64,000 bases of DNA from Pelagicoccus mobilis. GTDB lineage: Bacteria; Verrucomicrobiota; Verrucomicrobiia; Opitutales; Opitutaceae. The first letter of the stretch is position 1, and the number at the start of each line of letters is the position of its first letter. Below, one piece after another: positions 1 to 9,108 of this stretch. The translations under genes and the position numbers were made by a program. Below the pieces are notes generated by a model, which worked only from the letters and a program-made list of their open reading frames with translations, was not told where the DNA came from and did no database searches. Where the stretch lies: contig NZ_JAENIL010000035.1 of the NCBI RefSeq assembly GCF_016595505.1, positions 18,243-82,242 on the forward strand, in the 5' to 3' direction.

Positions 1-2377
1 CACCTAGGGCGCGATATTGCTCTTGAAAACCGCCAGCGATGTCGAAGCTCTCGAGGGCAAAGCCTGCAGGGTCGAATTTTGCGTGGCACGCGTAGCACGA
101 GGCGGAGGAGGTATGCTTGTCGAGCTGCTCGCGGATGGTTGTGGCTCCTCGGGTATCTGGCTCGACTGCTTCGACGCCAGAAGGCGGTGGTGGAATGTGG
201 ACTCCCAAGATTCGCTCCGTGATCCACGCTCCGCGTAATACCGGTGACGTTGTTGTTCCGTTCGCGGTGACTCTTAGGACGCTTGCTTGGGTGAGTAATC
301 CGCCACGAGGAGAGTTTTCGGGCAGAGCAACGCGACGTAGCTGTACGCCTTCGAAAGGCTCTAAGCCATAGTGTCGGGCAAGGCGTTCGTTTGCGAAGGT
401 AAAGTCGGAGTCGATCAAGTTGCGCGCGGGAAGGTCCTTGTCGATGAGTTCGCGGAAAAAGCGTCGTGTTTCGAAGAGGGAAGCTTCGGTTAGCTGATCG
501 TCGATATAGTATTGTGGATACAGTTGGGAATCGGGGGTATTGGAGTTGATCTCTTTTAGATCCAGCCAGTAGTCGAGGAAGGCGTTTATGAATCGATCGG
601 ATTTTCGATCTGACAGCATCCGTTCGGTTTGGGCTCGTAGTGCTGCCTCCTGGTGGAGGTTCTGCACGTCTTCGAGCTGCTCGTCGGGCGGCCCGTTCCA
701 AAGGAAATAGGAGAGTCGGGACGCGATCTGGTGAGTTTCGAGCGGTCCGGCTTGGGACTCCATAAATAGGAAATCCGGCGAGGACAGCACGGTGGAGAAT
801 GCTGCGATCATGGCGTCGGTGAATGACTCGCCGAAAGCGGTCGCTTGCTTGTAGATTGCGAAGTACGGCTCGATGGCTGATGCATCCGCTAATGGGGAAC
901 GGTAGGCCTTTTCGGTGAAGGCCAGCAGAAGTCGCCTTGCATCGGTATCCGCATCGTTTGGCAAGACTTCTACACGTCGGTCTGGAATGCTCGGCCCGCG
1001 CTCGGTCCAGCCGATCAGGGTTTCTTCAGTAAGCAGTGGGGGGCGTGGGAGGGGCTCTTCGGTTTCATGGACTTTGAATGGGAGATTTCCGAAGAGGGCT
1101 TGGTAGCTTTTCGGGGGCCATTCTTTGTTTATTGGACCCTCGAGCTCTAGCCAGTTCATCGCAAAACCAGGAACGCCCTCAGAATCAGCGTTGGGATTGC
1201 CCCGCCAGCCCGGTTGCGTTCTCAGGAGTCGTCCGGCATCCGGGCGGATGGCGTCGCCTTTTCGCAGGGCGACATCGCGTTCGATGACGTTGGGATCTGG
1301 ATACGAGTCGAAACTTCCGATCCAGCGGCTTTCGCCGTTCAAGGTGTGTGCGTAGAGGGTAACCGGTTCGCTGCGATCTCCACGCATGATGACGTTTCGA
1401 TCTGGGTACCACCATTTTTGTTTTCCGCCTGTGAGTCCATGGTCTTCTCCGAACGCTCGGCCATTGGGTCCCGCCTTGAAGGTGTAGGTTTTTATTCTGA
1501 GGCGGTAATCTCCATCCGTGGGGACGACGACGTTTCTGAAGTCGTATTTCGCGGCCGAAGCTTGAGAGCCGACGACGAAGCCAAAGGCCTCCTCGTTTCG
1601 GGCTTCTGGATTGGAGTCGCCCACCGTCAAGGCTTGCGTACCGCGGATGACTTCCGGTTCCGGGCTCAGGCCCAGCAAGGGGATCGCGGTGCGAGATGGC
1701 AACCGGTTCAACCCTTTGCGGTAGGGCATCCAGAAAATCATGGTCCCTTCGTCTCTCGCGTAGTAGCGCTTTGTCTCCGACTTGAATGCCGCCGCGTTGA
1801 GAGCTGAACGCAAAGCGTAGTCGGCGGTTTCGAGGTACTTGGACATTTGCACGTGGGAAACGTCGAGTCGGTCGCCGGTCTTGTTGAAATTGTGATAGGT
1901 ACCGTCTTCCGGAAGTCGGTCAGCCGCTTGTAGCCATGGGGCGTCGAGTACGTGTCGCAGGGTGTTTTCGTATTCGAAGCGATTGACGCGACGCACCTTC
2001 GAGCGGCCGTTTTGGGCGATACGTTCGCGATCGGCTGTGGAAAGAGACTTGGAAAGTGATTCTAAGAAAGCGGCCAAATCTTCTTTCTCCGGACGCTTCT
2101 TCTTTTTGGGAGGCATCTCGCCATGGTCCGCTCGGTCATGAACCAGCGCCCAGGTGGCGAAGGTCTCCTTGTCGGTCAGGTCGAAGGGCAGGTTCTCCAG
2201 GTCGAGGTCCCCCTTTTGCTCAAAGGAATCGTGGCAGTTCAGGCAGTGATTTTCGAGGAATCCGTAAAGTTCCTCTGGGAGTTCGACCTCTGCGGAAGCA
2301 AGTTTTGCTAAGCCAGCGGACAGGGTGATGGCGAGCGTGAGCTTTCCTGCAAGGCGGATGGTGGAGGTGTTGAGCAT
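1..2377 (-). CDS. DUF1592-family (planctomycete-type cytochrome) protein, 3' end outside the window
   Basis: Partial gene: 792 codons are visible and the reading frame is still open at the window edge. The N-terminus (MLNTSTIRLAGKLTLAITLS) is a signal peptide, so the protein is exported. A first haem-type motif, CLNCH (residues 45-49), matches a PSCyt1 domain. Later segments fit the family order: NRFEYENTLRHVLD (DUF1587), RRFFRELIDKDLPARN and the LRGAWITERILG stretch (DUF1592/DUF1588), then a second CxxCH, CYACHAKFDPAGFALESFD, close to the edge. Family members are large periplasmic proteins common in Planctomycetota and Verrucomicrobiota and usually sit next to a DUF1552 protein; their role is not established. 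The downstream neighbour is outside the window. The missing part should be DUF1585. Confidence 0.9.
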   Translation of the reverse strand, partial: MLNTSTIRLAGKLTLAITLSAGLAKLASAEVELPEELYGFLENHCLNCHDSFEQKGDLDLENLPFDLTDKETFATWALVHDRADHGEMPPKKKKRPEKEDLAAFLESLSKSLSTADRERIAQNGRSKVRRVNRFEYENTLRHVLDAPWLQAADRLPEDGTYHNFNKTGDRLDVSHVQMSKYLETADYALRSALNAAAFKSETKRYYARDEGTMIFWMPYRKGLNRLPSRTAIPLLGLSPEPEVIRGTQALTVGDSNPEARNEEAFGFVVGSQASAAKYDFRNVVVPTDGDYRLRIKTYTFKAGPNGRAFGEDHGLTGGKQKWWYPDRNVIMRGDRSEPVTLYAHTLNGESRWIGSFDSYPDPNVIERDVALRKGDAIRPDAGRLLRTQPGWRGNPNADSEGVPGFAMNWLELEGPINKEWPPKSYQALFGNLPFKVHETEEPLPRPPLLTEETLIGWTERGPSIPDRRVEVLPNDADTDARRLLLAFTEKAYRSPLADASAIEPYFAIYKQATAFGESFTDAMIAAFSTVLSSPDFLFMESQAGPLETHQIASRLSYFLWNGPPDEQLEDVQNLHQEAALRAQTERMLSDRKSDRFINAFLDYWLDLKEINSNTPDSQLYPQYYIDDQLTEASLFETRRFFRELIDKDLPARNLIDSDFTFANERLARHYGLEPFEGVQLRRVALPENSPRGGLLTQASVLRVTANGTTTSPVLRGAWITERILGVHIPPPPSGVEAVEPDTRGATTIREQLDKHTSSASCYACHAKFDPAGFALESFDIAGGFQEQYRALG

Positions 2378-2533
2378 TGGGAGCAGTCTGGGAGACTCGA
2401 ATGTCGTCCCCGTTCAATTGAGATTGCGTGTCCCATTGAGGGGGGATTTCTAGGCCGAAACATGAAATCATAGCAGGGTAAGGAATACTAGGCTAGTCAC
2501 ATAAATCGATGACTGGACAACCGGTGACGCGTT

Positions 2534-3220
2534 TCAGCGGGCTAGTGCGAATTTCGCTCCGGGTTTTCGAGCTAAAGACCTCCAAACCATATTACGGTAT
2601 TCAGCGACTGTGTCGTAGGAGGCGAGGCCGAGGGGAGTGGCGTCTACGATCGGACCGGGGCGCAGGCTCAGTCGTTTTCCGGTTGTATCTAAGTTGATAA
2701 TACGTTCGCCATCGATCCAGCATTGGATGCGCTCGTCGGCGACTCGGATTTTGAAACGGTACCAGCGTTTCATCTCGAAGGACATTTTGCGGGTGGTCTC
2801 GTTTTTATCCGCTGAAAGGCCGCCGATGTCGGATATTCCAACCGCTGTTCCGCCCCAGCCGCCGACGATCCAAGTGCAGTACTGGTCGCCCACCGGAATG
2901 GTTAGGCCTAGAAAGAAGTCGCTCCCCCAGGTTTTTTGAGCCTCTAGTTCGATCTCGTAGTTATCTCTGGCGGGAGGTTCTTTATCCCAAACGACCCCCG
3001 TTAGGTAGGCGCCTAAGCCTGTATGGAGGGTGCCATCTTGGACATCCACATCTCCGTCGGATGCGAATGGGGCGGCTTTCCAATGGCCCAGATCGTTTCC
3101 CTCGATCATCATGATCGTCTGTTGTTCCTGAGCTGATGCGAATTCGGTAAGAACGCAGGACGAAACAAGGAAAGTGGGAAGGCTAAGCAAAATGCTGAGG
3201 GGGTGACGCCAAGGAATCAT
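2534..3220 (-). CDS. Exported DUF1080 (3-keto-disaccharide hydrolase-like) protein
   Basis: A 228-residue protein of the LamG-like beta-sandwich type seen in DUF1080 proteins. The chosen start gives a clear signal peptide (MIPWRHPLSILLSLPTFLVSSC...FASAQ). VSSC could also serve as a lipobox, so it may be a lipoprotein. The body carries the expected elements: an ETQ-like opening (GNDLGHWKAAPFASDGDVDVQDG), central strands DNYEIELEAQKTWGSDFFLGL, and WYRFKIRVADERIQCWIDGERI near the C-terminus. The frame stays open upstream through a repeat element, but that extension would precede the signal peptide and is rejected. In this family some members cleave 3-keto-glycosides and others only bind sugars; substrate cannot be told from sequence. 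Confidence 0.82.
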   Translation of the reverse strand: MIPWRHPLSILLSLPTFLVSSCVLTEFASAQEQQTIMMIEGNDLGHWKAAPFASDGDVDVQDGTLHTGLGAYLTGVVWDKEPPARDNYEIELEAQKTWGSDFFLGLTIPVGDQYCTWIVGGWGGTAVGISDIGGLSADKNETTRKMSFEMKRWYRFKIRVADERIQCWIDGERIINLDTTGKRLSLRPGPIVDATPLGLASYDTVAEYRNMVWRSLARKPGAKFALAR

Positions 3221-3267
3221 GTTTTTGGACTTTGCTTGTTTGGGGCTTCTGGGGGATGCGGGTGGGT

Positions 3268-3303
3268 TGCCGCCTAAAGGCGGAACTCCAACGGTTGGAG
3301 TAT
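3268..3303. repeat. Tandem pair of perfect hairpins, REP-like element
   Basis: Two adjacent perfect inverted repeats, CCGCC-TAAA-GGCGG and ACTCCAAC-G-GTTGGAGT, lie between the broken methyltransferase and the DUF1080 start. The compactness and intergenic position suggest a repetitive extragenic palindrome. No second copy was found in this window. It could also act as a weak transcript-processing site. That it is dispersed elsewhere in the genome is inference. Confidence 0.6.
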
Positions 3304-3356
3304 ATTCCACTGCATTTGCTGGGGAACCATTGTTAAGGTCTGCTAAAACCTGTTCC

Positions 3357-4141
3357 CTAATTCTCTTCGACCTGTCTTCTTTGGGCCATGATGAGCCAGT
3401 CCCAGGTTGCCGGGGATCCGCTCGCTTCGTCTTGAGCATACTGGATTCTTTTGATCTCCCTGACATCCAGTTCGAGTCCGTTTAGCAGCATGATGAGCTC
3501 GTCTCTCAAATAATATTTCATGCGAGTGCCTTGGCAGGAGAAAATCCCTTGCTGCAGGTCTTCGACAGTGGCGTTGGCTGGCGCGCAGGCCTCTGTCGCT
3601 TCCCGGCAGCTATCTCCCATGTCGAGCCGGGATTCGATGTCTCGGTAGTATTCCATCTGGGTCGATTCGTGGGAGGGGACAACGAGCAAAAGCGTTCCCC
3701 CTTGGTTGACTTGATTCGTGACCGTCCGCCACGCTCGCATGCGATCGTCGAATGACGGCATTATCAGGACGTTGATACAGATGGCGAAGTCTACTGGCTC
3801 AAAGGGAACGCGATCGTTCGAAAGGTCCAGTCTCTGGAAAGTTGTATTGTCGAATTCACTACAGCTAGCCTCCGCCTGCTTCAGCGCGGTTTCGGCCCAA
3901 TCGCAAGCGTTGACCTGAGCGAAGGCTTGAGCGAGCAGAGGAGTGAATTTTCCGATTCCGCAGCCCATGTCTGCTGAGCTTCCGTTTGGCGTTTTTGACC
4001 AGCGGCAGCTATCCGGCGGCTAACCAGCCCTTCGAGGTCGTGCTCGAAAACGCTTTGCACTTCCTCGGTATAATTTTCTGAAACCTCTTCCCAGTAGGCT
4101 CGGCACATCGGTCGCGATTCGGCGTTGTTTTCACTGCTCAT
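3357..4141 (-). pseudogene. Class I SAM-dependent methyltransferase, frameshifted
   Basis: Two overlapping frames together encode one methyltransferase. The upstream frame (start MSSENNAESRPMCRAYWEEVSENYTEEV) supplies the N-terminal helix. The downstream frame continues with the SAM-binding motif I ADMGCGIGKFTPLLA, the acidic strand (VNACDWAE), motif II-like VDFAICINVLIMP, and a C-terminal substrate region ending WDWLIMAQRRQVEEN. Restoring one base near 3991-4010, beside the run TTTTT, joins them as ...RRIAAAGSKTPNGSSADMGCGIG. The full product would be about 260 residues. Either a real single-base deletion or a sequencing error explains it. The substrate is unknown. Confidence 0.78.
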
Positions 4142-4401
4142 CTTTCGACCCTGCAGGTTATTCGGCTCTGGGCAAACGTTGATTCGGAAGAAGCTAAGGG
4201 TCCTGTATCTTCTATGGAATGAGGAGGAGGGAGGGAGCGGATTCGAGCGCTACGGATCGAGTCTGGGGCGTATCGATACAGTCCATACGGGATGGAGAGG
4301 CTTAGTTATAGAGTCGAACCCCTTCGCTCTTGCTTACTACAAGTGGAAAGGGGGCAGCCTGGATCGCTTCCGAGAGCAATTGGATTAGGGGGCGTTTTCG
4401 T

Positions 4402-4440
4402 GAGTTTTTAAAATAATGCACACTAGTGCACGTTTTGGTT
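4402..4440. promoter_or_regulatory. Candidate operator upstream of the first GH26 gene
   Basis: The roughly 400-bp spacer between the divergent methyltransferase and the GH26 gene holds no convincing gene. It contains GAGTTTTTAAAATAA followed by the interrupted palindrome TGCAC-ACTA-GTGCA, and then GTT. A very similar string (GAGTTTT, AAAA, GCA, then GTGCACGTT) occurs upstream of the GH17 operon. Shared placement 100-150 bp before two glycan-hydrolase transcription units suggests one sugar-responsive regulator, which is an inference. No promoter hexamers are proposed. Confidence 0.35.
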
Positions 4441-4538
4441 GACGCGCTAATAGGATCGTCTAGCGTCATCAGTCATCCTTGACGATCGCTGCTCATGTTG
4501 GAGCAGCGGTTTGGAAGAACCTCGAATACCCTTCTTAC

Positions 4539-5681
4539 ATGACGCGTCTCCTGAGATCAGTGATTGTCCGTGCGCTCGCTTGCATATCGATCCTTGCCCA
4601 AGCTGCTTGCGCTGAATCGCCTGCTGAAGCTCCAAGTTTGCTCGAGAAATTGTCGGGAGAGAGGAAGCTGCTCTTCGTGGGGCAAGACTTCAACACGATC
4701 GCAGAATACGAAAATTCGGGATTGTTCCCGACTCCGCCGGGAGTGGTGTCGTATACTAACATCTATCGGCTCAACGGTGTGTGGGAAACGGATAACTATG
4801 GGTCTGGAGATGTGAATGCTTCCATGACTCATGAGCGGTGGAGCGAATCTGCTTACATGTTTGGATTAGCCTTAATGGAAACGGAGGCTTACAAGGGTGC
4901 AGTTGCCGATATTGCGAAAGGGAAGTTCGATGAGAACATCATCAAGTTTGCTGAGTTTGTGCGGGATATGGAAGTGCCGGTTTTCGTCCGCATTGGATAC
5001 GAGTTCGACGGGCCGTGGTACGGGTACTCGCCAGATACTCTTAAGGCTGCCTACCGTCACATCGTAGAAAAGGTGCGTCCGATCGCTCCCAACTTTCTGA
5101 GCGTCTGGCATAGTGTCGCGTTCAGAAACGACAATCCTGATGGGACTGTCTACTCTGCCGATCTTCATCCTAAATGGATGGATTGGTATCCAGGAGATGA
5201 ATATGTCGACTGGACAGGGATTACTTGGTTCAACCCGCGCTATGAACCGATTGCTCAGCAGTTCATCGAGCTTACTCGTAAACTAGGGAAACCTTGTATG
5301 ATCGCTGAGAGCGCCCCGATGGGGTTTGATTTGGAGGACGGTACGATGGGGGCAATCGTACCTCAAGGAGATATCAAAGCGGGCGATGTCTTGGAGCATT
5401 TGTCTGCGGATGAGATTTGGAATCGTTGGCATAAGCGGACCTTGGACTTTATGGAAAAGAATAAGGATGTCGTCCACAGTATTTGCTATATAAATACGCA
5501 TTGGGACGTTCAGCCTATGTGGAGTCCAGACACGGAAACCGGCAACTATCAGGGACTTTATTGGGGGGATAGCCGAATTGAGAGCAATCCTCGTATCGCC
5601 CAGTTGTGGAACGCTGAAGTTTCAAGCGATCGCTGGTTGCAGTTGGAGTCTGCGGATTGGTCTAAGTGGCTGCGGGATTAG
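4539..5681 (+). CDS. Exported glycoside hydrolase, GH26-like
   Basis: A 380-residue protein with a signal peptide (MTRLLRSVIVRALACISILAQAACA). The fold resembles clan GH-A family 26. The acid/base Glu is probably E155 in RIGYEFDGPWYGYS, where the usual GH26 HE is replaced by YE. The nucleophile is probably E257 in KPCMIAESAP, and WYPGDEYVDWTGITWF matches the conserved strand before it. An earlier in-frame ATG would put 20 residues before the signal peptide, so the second ATG was chosen. It starts a run of three + genes with spacers of about 100 and 130 bp, and the next gene is a canonical GH26. Related divergent GH26 proteins have mixed specificities, so mannan is only a guess. Confidence 0.75.
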   Translation: MTRLLRSVIVRALACISILAQAACAESPAEAPSLLEKLSGERKLLFVGQDFNTIAEYENSGLFPTPPGVVSYTNIYRLNGVWETDNYGSGDVNASMTHERWSESAYMFGLALMETEAYKGAVADIAKGKFDENIIKFAEFVRDMEVPVFVRIGYEFDGPWYGYSPDTLKAAYRHIVEKVRPIAPNFLSVWHSVAFRNDNPDGTVYSADLHPKWMDWYPGDEYVDWTGITWFNPRYEPIAQQFIELTRKLGKPCMIAESAPMGFDLEDGTMGAIVPQGDIKAGDVLEHLSADEIWNRWHKRTLDFMEKNKDVVHSICYINTHWDVQPMWSPDTETGNYQGLYWGDSRIESNPRIAQLWNAEVSSDRWLQLESADWSKWLRD

Positions 5682-5780
5682 GAGAATATATAAAGCTCGC
5701 TCTCGGTTGATCCTCTTTAGGGAGTGTCAGGTGGCAGTTGCCATGATAGTAGAGGCATGTAGTTTGGTTCGAATTTAATC

Positions 5781-6875
5781 ATGATTCGAATTCGAAACCT
5801 AATCGCTACTCTCGCCTTGACGCTATTTCCCGTTTCTTTCTCGTGGGCTGGTCCGGTGGACAAGGATGCCACTGCCGAGACGGTGGCCCTCTATCATCGC
5901 CTAGTGGAACTCCAGTCAAAGGGGACGATGATCGGGCACCAGGATGCTTATCTCTATGGCCATGGATGGAAGTATGACGGTGTGCCGGATGTGAAGCAGG
6001 TGGCAGGGGATTATCCGGCGGTCTTCGGCTGGGAGCTGGGAGAGCTTGGGCTTGGCAAGGAAGAGAGTCTGGATGGTATTCGCTTCGAGAAGATTCGAGA
6101 GGGCATCGAATGGGTGCATGCCAACGGTGGGGTGAACACGATCAGCTGGCATACGGTGAATCCTTTTACGGGTGGCGACTCTTGGGATACATCTAGCGAC
6201 AAGGTTGTCGCGAGCGTTTTGCCAGGGGGAAGTAAAGAAGAGGTTTACGCTGAGATGCTTGATCGACTTGCCCGCTTTTTGTTGTCGGCGAAGACCGAGG
6301 AAGGCGGTCCGGTGCCCGTCATCTTTCGTCCCTATCACGAGCACACGGGTAGTTGGTTTTGGTGGGGGCAAAAGCTCTGTACGACGGAAGAGTATCTAGA
6401 GCTTTGGAAGTATACGATCGAGTTCCTGCAGGGCAAAGGGGTGCACAATGTTCTGTGGGCATATTCGGCCGCCAGTGGTTTCGACACGGAAGCGGATTTC
6501 CTGGAGCGGTACCCGGGAGACGAATACATCGATATCGTCGGGTTCGATATCTACCAGAGAAAGGTCTTTGGTAAGGGAGCCTACATGGCAGGCTTGAAGA
6601 AGGGACTGGATATCGTTTCCAAGGTGGGGCGTGAAAGAGGGAAGATCGTCATCCTAGCGGAAACGGGGCTCGAGTCGGTGCCTGATCCCGAATGGTGGAC
6701 GGGCACTCTTTGGAGCTCGATTGAAATGTATCCGCTTTCTTATGTCCTTTTTTGGCGAAACGCCTACAACCAAGACTCGCATCACTACATGCCGTATCCA
6801 GGGCACAAGAGCGCTGAGGATTTTAAGGAGTTTGCGAAATTGCCGCGTACCCTGTTCTTGGAGGACGTTCGATGA
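5781..6875 (+). CDS. Exported beta-mannanase, glycoside hydrolase family 26
   Basis: A 364-residue protein with signal peptide MIRIRNLIATLALTLFPVSFSWA. It shows the hallmark GH26 motif FRPYHEHTGSWFWWG with acid/base E187, and the nucleophile E294 in KIVILAETGLES. TMIGHQDAYLYG and PAVFGWELGEL are typical N-terminal GH26 strands, and WAYSAASGFDTEADFLERYPGDEYIDIVGFD matches the family well. GH26 enzymes mostly cleave beta-1,4-mannan, and some cleave beta-1,3-xylan or mixed-linkage glucan. There is no carbohydrate-binding module. The signal peptide indicates periplasmic or outer-surface action. It follows a more divergent GH26-like gene and precedes a putative (beta/alpha)8 hydrolase, likely in one transcript. 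Confidence 0.93.
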   Translation: MIRIRNLIATLALTLFPVSFSWAGPVDKDATAETVALYHRLVELQSKGTMIGHQDAYLYGHGWKYDGVPDVKQVAGDYPAVFGWELGELGLGKEESLDGIRFEKIREGIEWVHANGGVNTISWHTVNPFTGGDSWDTSSDKVVASVLPGGSKEEVYAEMLDRLARFLLSAKTEEGGPVPVIFRPYHEHTGSWFWWGQKLCTTEEYLELWKYTIEFLQGKGVHNVLWAYSAASGFDTEADFLERYPGDEYIDIVGFDIYQRKVFGKGAYMAGLKKGLDIVSKVGRERGKIVILAETGLESVPDPEWWTGTLWSSIEMYPLSYVLFWRNAYNQDSHHYMPYPGHKSAEDFKEFAKLPRTLFLEDVR

Positions 6876-7005
6876 AGCTCGACTGGTAGCATTACTGGTT
6901 TTATCGCCTCGGGCAGTTTAGTAACGAGTTGAGCTGCATTTACTTTGCAGTCTGATCCTTGGTCGGACAGTTGGTTGGGTAACTTTTGTTTATTCCTAAC
7001 TTGTC

Positions 7006-8313
7006 ATGATGCTTCTACCCCAAAGAGATTTTCGGACTGTTATCGCCTTCCTCGTGTCGCTTTTCGTGTCCATAGGTTGTGCCCAATCGCAGGAGCCTGA
7101 GCGAATGCTCATTGTCGATCCGGAGAACCCGCGTTGGTTGCGATGGTCTGACGGGGATCCGTTTTTCATGTGCGGGCCGGGAGATCCTGAGAGTTTCTTG
7201 TTTCGCGGTGAACGCCAAGCGGATGGCACGCGCAAAGGAGACCAGATGGAGCTGCTTCGCAAGGTGGCAGATGCGGGCGCTAACTGTATTTGGTGGGTCG
7301 GCTTGCGTAGTCACGGTGGAGATGGCGGTCCTTTGGAAAACATGTTCATAGACGGCGACCCAAGCAAGGGCTTGGACCACGATATTCTCGATCAATGGGA
7401 AGAGTGGCTGGCCGAAGCGGAGCGTTTGGGAATCGTCGTGTTCTTCTTTTTCTACGACGACCAGGTGGAAGTGGAGATCGGCCCGGGTAAGATCGGCTGG
7501 ATGCTCGACGAGCAGGGGAATCTTCATCAAGACGAAGCGGCTATGATCCGCGAGGTGGTGAGTCGTTTTTCCAAATACGGGAATTTGGTTTGGGGGCCGA
7601 TGGAGGTTGCGGATAAGCGAGGGAAACGTTTTGTCCCGCACTTGAAGGCGATGGCGAAGTACATCAAGGAGGTCGACCCTCACCCGCATCCTGTCGCCAT
7701 GAGCGTTGGCTTTTTAGGAGACAGTTTTTCTGAATACGCTAACGATCCGAATGTAGACATCTACTCTGTGATGAAACTCGAACGTTTGTCGGCGGATGAA
7801 ATCAACCAACGCGGGCTTGGCTATTTCGCTGCTGCCGAGGACCGTTATATCTGTAGCTTCTCCGAAACGCATGGCTATGGAAAAGGGGAGGTGGCCCGTC
7901 ATAAGAACTGGGCGACTGCCATGTCTGGGTGCTACGTCATGATCCACGGTCATCATGTGTACAACAACACGGAGCAAGATCTGATCGACTGCGCTCGGGT
8001 GACTCGCTTTTTCGAGCGTACCAATTTTTACGACATGGTTCCCAACAATCGATTGGCGAAAGGGGAAACCAAGTATGTAATGGAAAAGCCAGGACGTGAA
8101 TATATCCTGTATTCGCGAGCTTCATCAGAGCGCGGTGCGCTATCGCTACTCGAAGCTCCGCTTGGTGAATATTCGCTTCTGTGGTTGGATTGCATCAACG
8201 GAAAAGAGTTAGAGGAAAACGTTACAATTACCGACCGAGAACGAGGCGTGATCCAGTTTCAGAAGCCGCACGGATTCGGACCTGAAATAGCTCTACATGC
8301 TGTTAAGAAATAG
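7006..8313 (+). CDS. Exported putative (beta/alpha)8 glycoside hydrolase, DUF4038-like
   Basis: A 435-residue exported protein (signal MMLLPQRDFRTVIAFLVSLFVSIGCAQ). It begins with the small beta element common before DUF4038/GH140-like barrels (ENPRWLRWSDGDPFFMCGPGDPESF). Barrel features follow: LLRKVADAGANCIWWVGLRSHGGDG, DILDQWEEWLAEAERLGIVVFFFFYDD, YGNLVWGPMEVADK (candidate catalytic region) and ICSFSETHGYGKGE (candidate second Glu). A C-terminal beta domain (KYVMEKPGREYILYSRA...YSLLWLDCINGKELEE) resembles the putative collagen-binding domain seen in this group. The catalytic residues are inferred from strand position only. It is the last gene of the + glycoside hydrolase run. Confidence 0.65.
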   Translation: MMLLPQRDFRTVIAFLVSLFVSIGCAQSQEPERMLIVDPENPRWLRWSDGDPFFMCGPGDPESFLFRGERQADGTRKGDQMELLRKVADAGANCIWWVGLRSHGGDGGPLENMFIDGDPSKGLDHDILDQWEEWLAEAERLGIVVFFFFYDDQVEVEIGPGKIGWMLDEQGNLHQDEAAMIREVVSRFSKYGNLVWGPMEVADKRGKRFVPHLKAMAKYIKEVDPHPHPVAMSVGFLGDSFSEYANDPNVDIYSVMKLERLSADEINQRGLGYFAAAEDRYICSFSETHGYGKGEVARHKNWATAMSGCYVMIHGHHVYNNTEQDLIDCARVTRFFERTNFYDMVPNNRLAKGETKYVMEKPGREYILYSRASSERGALSLLEAPLGEYSLLWLDCINGKELEENVTITDRERGVIQFQKPHGFGPEIALHAVKK

Positions 8314-8548
8314 GGCGAGGGAAGAGCCTTCGTGCCAACTGTTCTATTGGGATGCATTAAGGGGGCTTCTTGATGGGGTTATACCCTCAAAGAGACTGTC
8401 CATTTTTTCGCGAAGGGTGTAGATATTCTCCTGACGTGTGAGCTTGGGGCGGATGGTCCCTTCCTGCATGGATCTATGGGAGGATCGCTTGAATGTGCGT
8501 ATGCACTGATGTGAGTTCGAACCTTGATTAACCCCAAAAACCGTTGTC
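8314..8548. other. Intergenic spacer with a doubtful 41-codon minus-strand frame
   Basis: The only coding-like stretch is a minus-strand frame from 8469 to 8344 (MQEGTIRPKLTRQENIYTL...). It looks like real protein sequence in places but has no convincing ribosome binding site and no recognised family. It could be the tail of a decayed gene. No terminator of clear quality was seen after the preceding hydrolase gene. Confidence 0.2.
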
Positions 8549-8974
8549 ATGAAAAAGGACCAACTGCTAATCGATCCCGACGTAGAGCCAACTTCCACGG
8601 TGCTGGAGGAAACGCTTGGCCCTCGGTTCAAGGTTTACCAGGAGCTCGTCTCAACTCTCGAGTCGGAGGAGTATGGTGTTTTGCCGGAGTGGAGATATTA
8701 CAAGGATGGAGGGGCTTGGCTTTGCAAGATGGCTCGCAAGAAGAAAACGGTCTTCTGGCTTTCCGCTTGGAAAACTCACCTGACGTGTGGGTTCTATTTC
8801 ACTGCTAAGACGGGCGAAGGGGTTGGTGATTTGAAAATCGAACGATCTATCATCGAGGCCTTTGAGTCGGCGAAGCCGATTGGCAAACTGCTCCCACTGG
8901 CTGTCGATCTCAAGTGGAGCAAGCAGTTGGCTGACTTGTATCAAATTGTTCGGTACAAGATCGCTCAGAAGTGA
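8549..8974 (+). CDS. DUF3788 family protein
   Basis: A 141-residue soluble protein. WRYYKDGGAWLCKMARKKKTVFWLSAW followed by GFYFTAKTGEGV and a C-terminal LKIERSIIEAFESAKPIGKLLPL is the DUF3788 pattern (a small alpha/beta domain related to phosphoribosylaminoimidazole-type DUF1801/YdhG-like folds; function unknown). It has no signal peptide or membrane segment, and its length is typical for the family. It sits alone between the + hydrolase run and the convergent GH17 operon, so context gives no role. Confidence 0.7.
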   Translation: MKKDQLLIDPDVEPTSTVLEETLGPRFKVYQELVSTLESEEYGVLPEWRYYKDGGAWLCKMARKKKTVFWLSAWKTHLTCGFYFTAKTGEGVGDLKIERSIIEAFESAKPIGKLLPLAVDLKWSKQLADLYQIVRYKIAQK

Positions 8975-9108
8975 ATTGGAAACAGCGAAGGCTTTGATAA
9001 GATCAAACCGGTCCAATTGGGGGGCTGCTTCGAGCCACCGGCAACACTGGTTTGCCCCGATGGGATAAATCAGAGCAAACCTATCTTATATAGATTCTGG
9101 GTGTCGGA

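Noticed and set aside
3221..3466. N-terminal extension of the DUF1080 protein
   Set aside because: It would put 82 residues before a clear signal peptide and runs through the double-hairpin repeat.
4284..4385. A GGTTCGACTC string resembling a tRNA T-loop on the minus strand
   Set aside because: The flanking bases cannot form a T stem or acceptor stem, and there is no anticodon arm.
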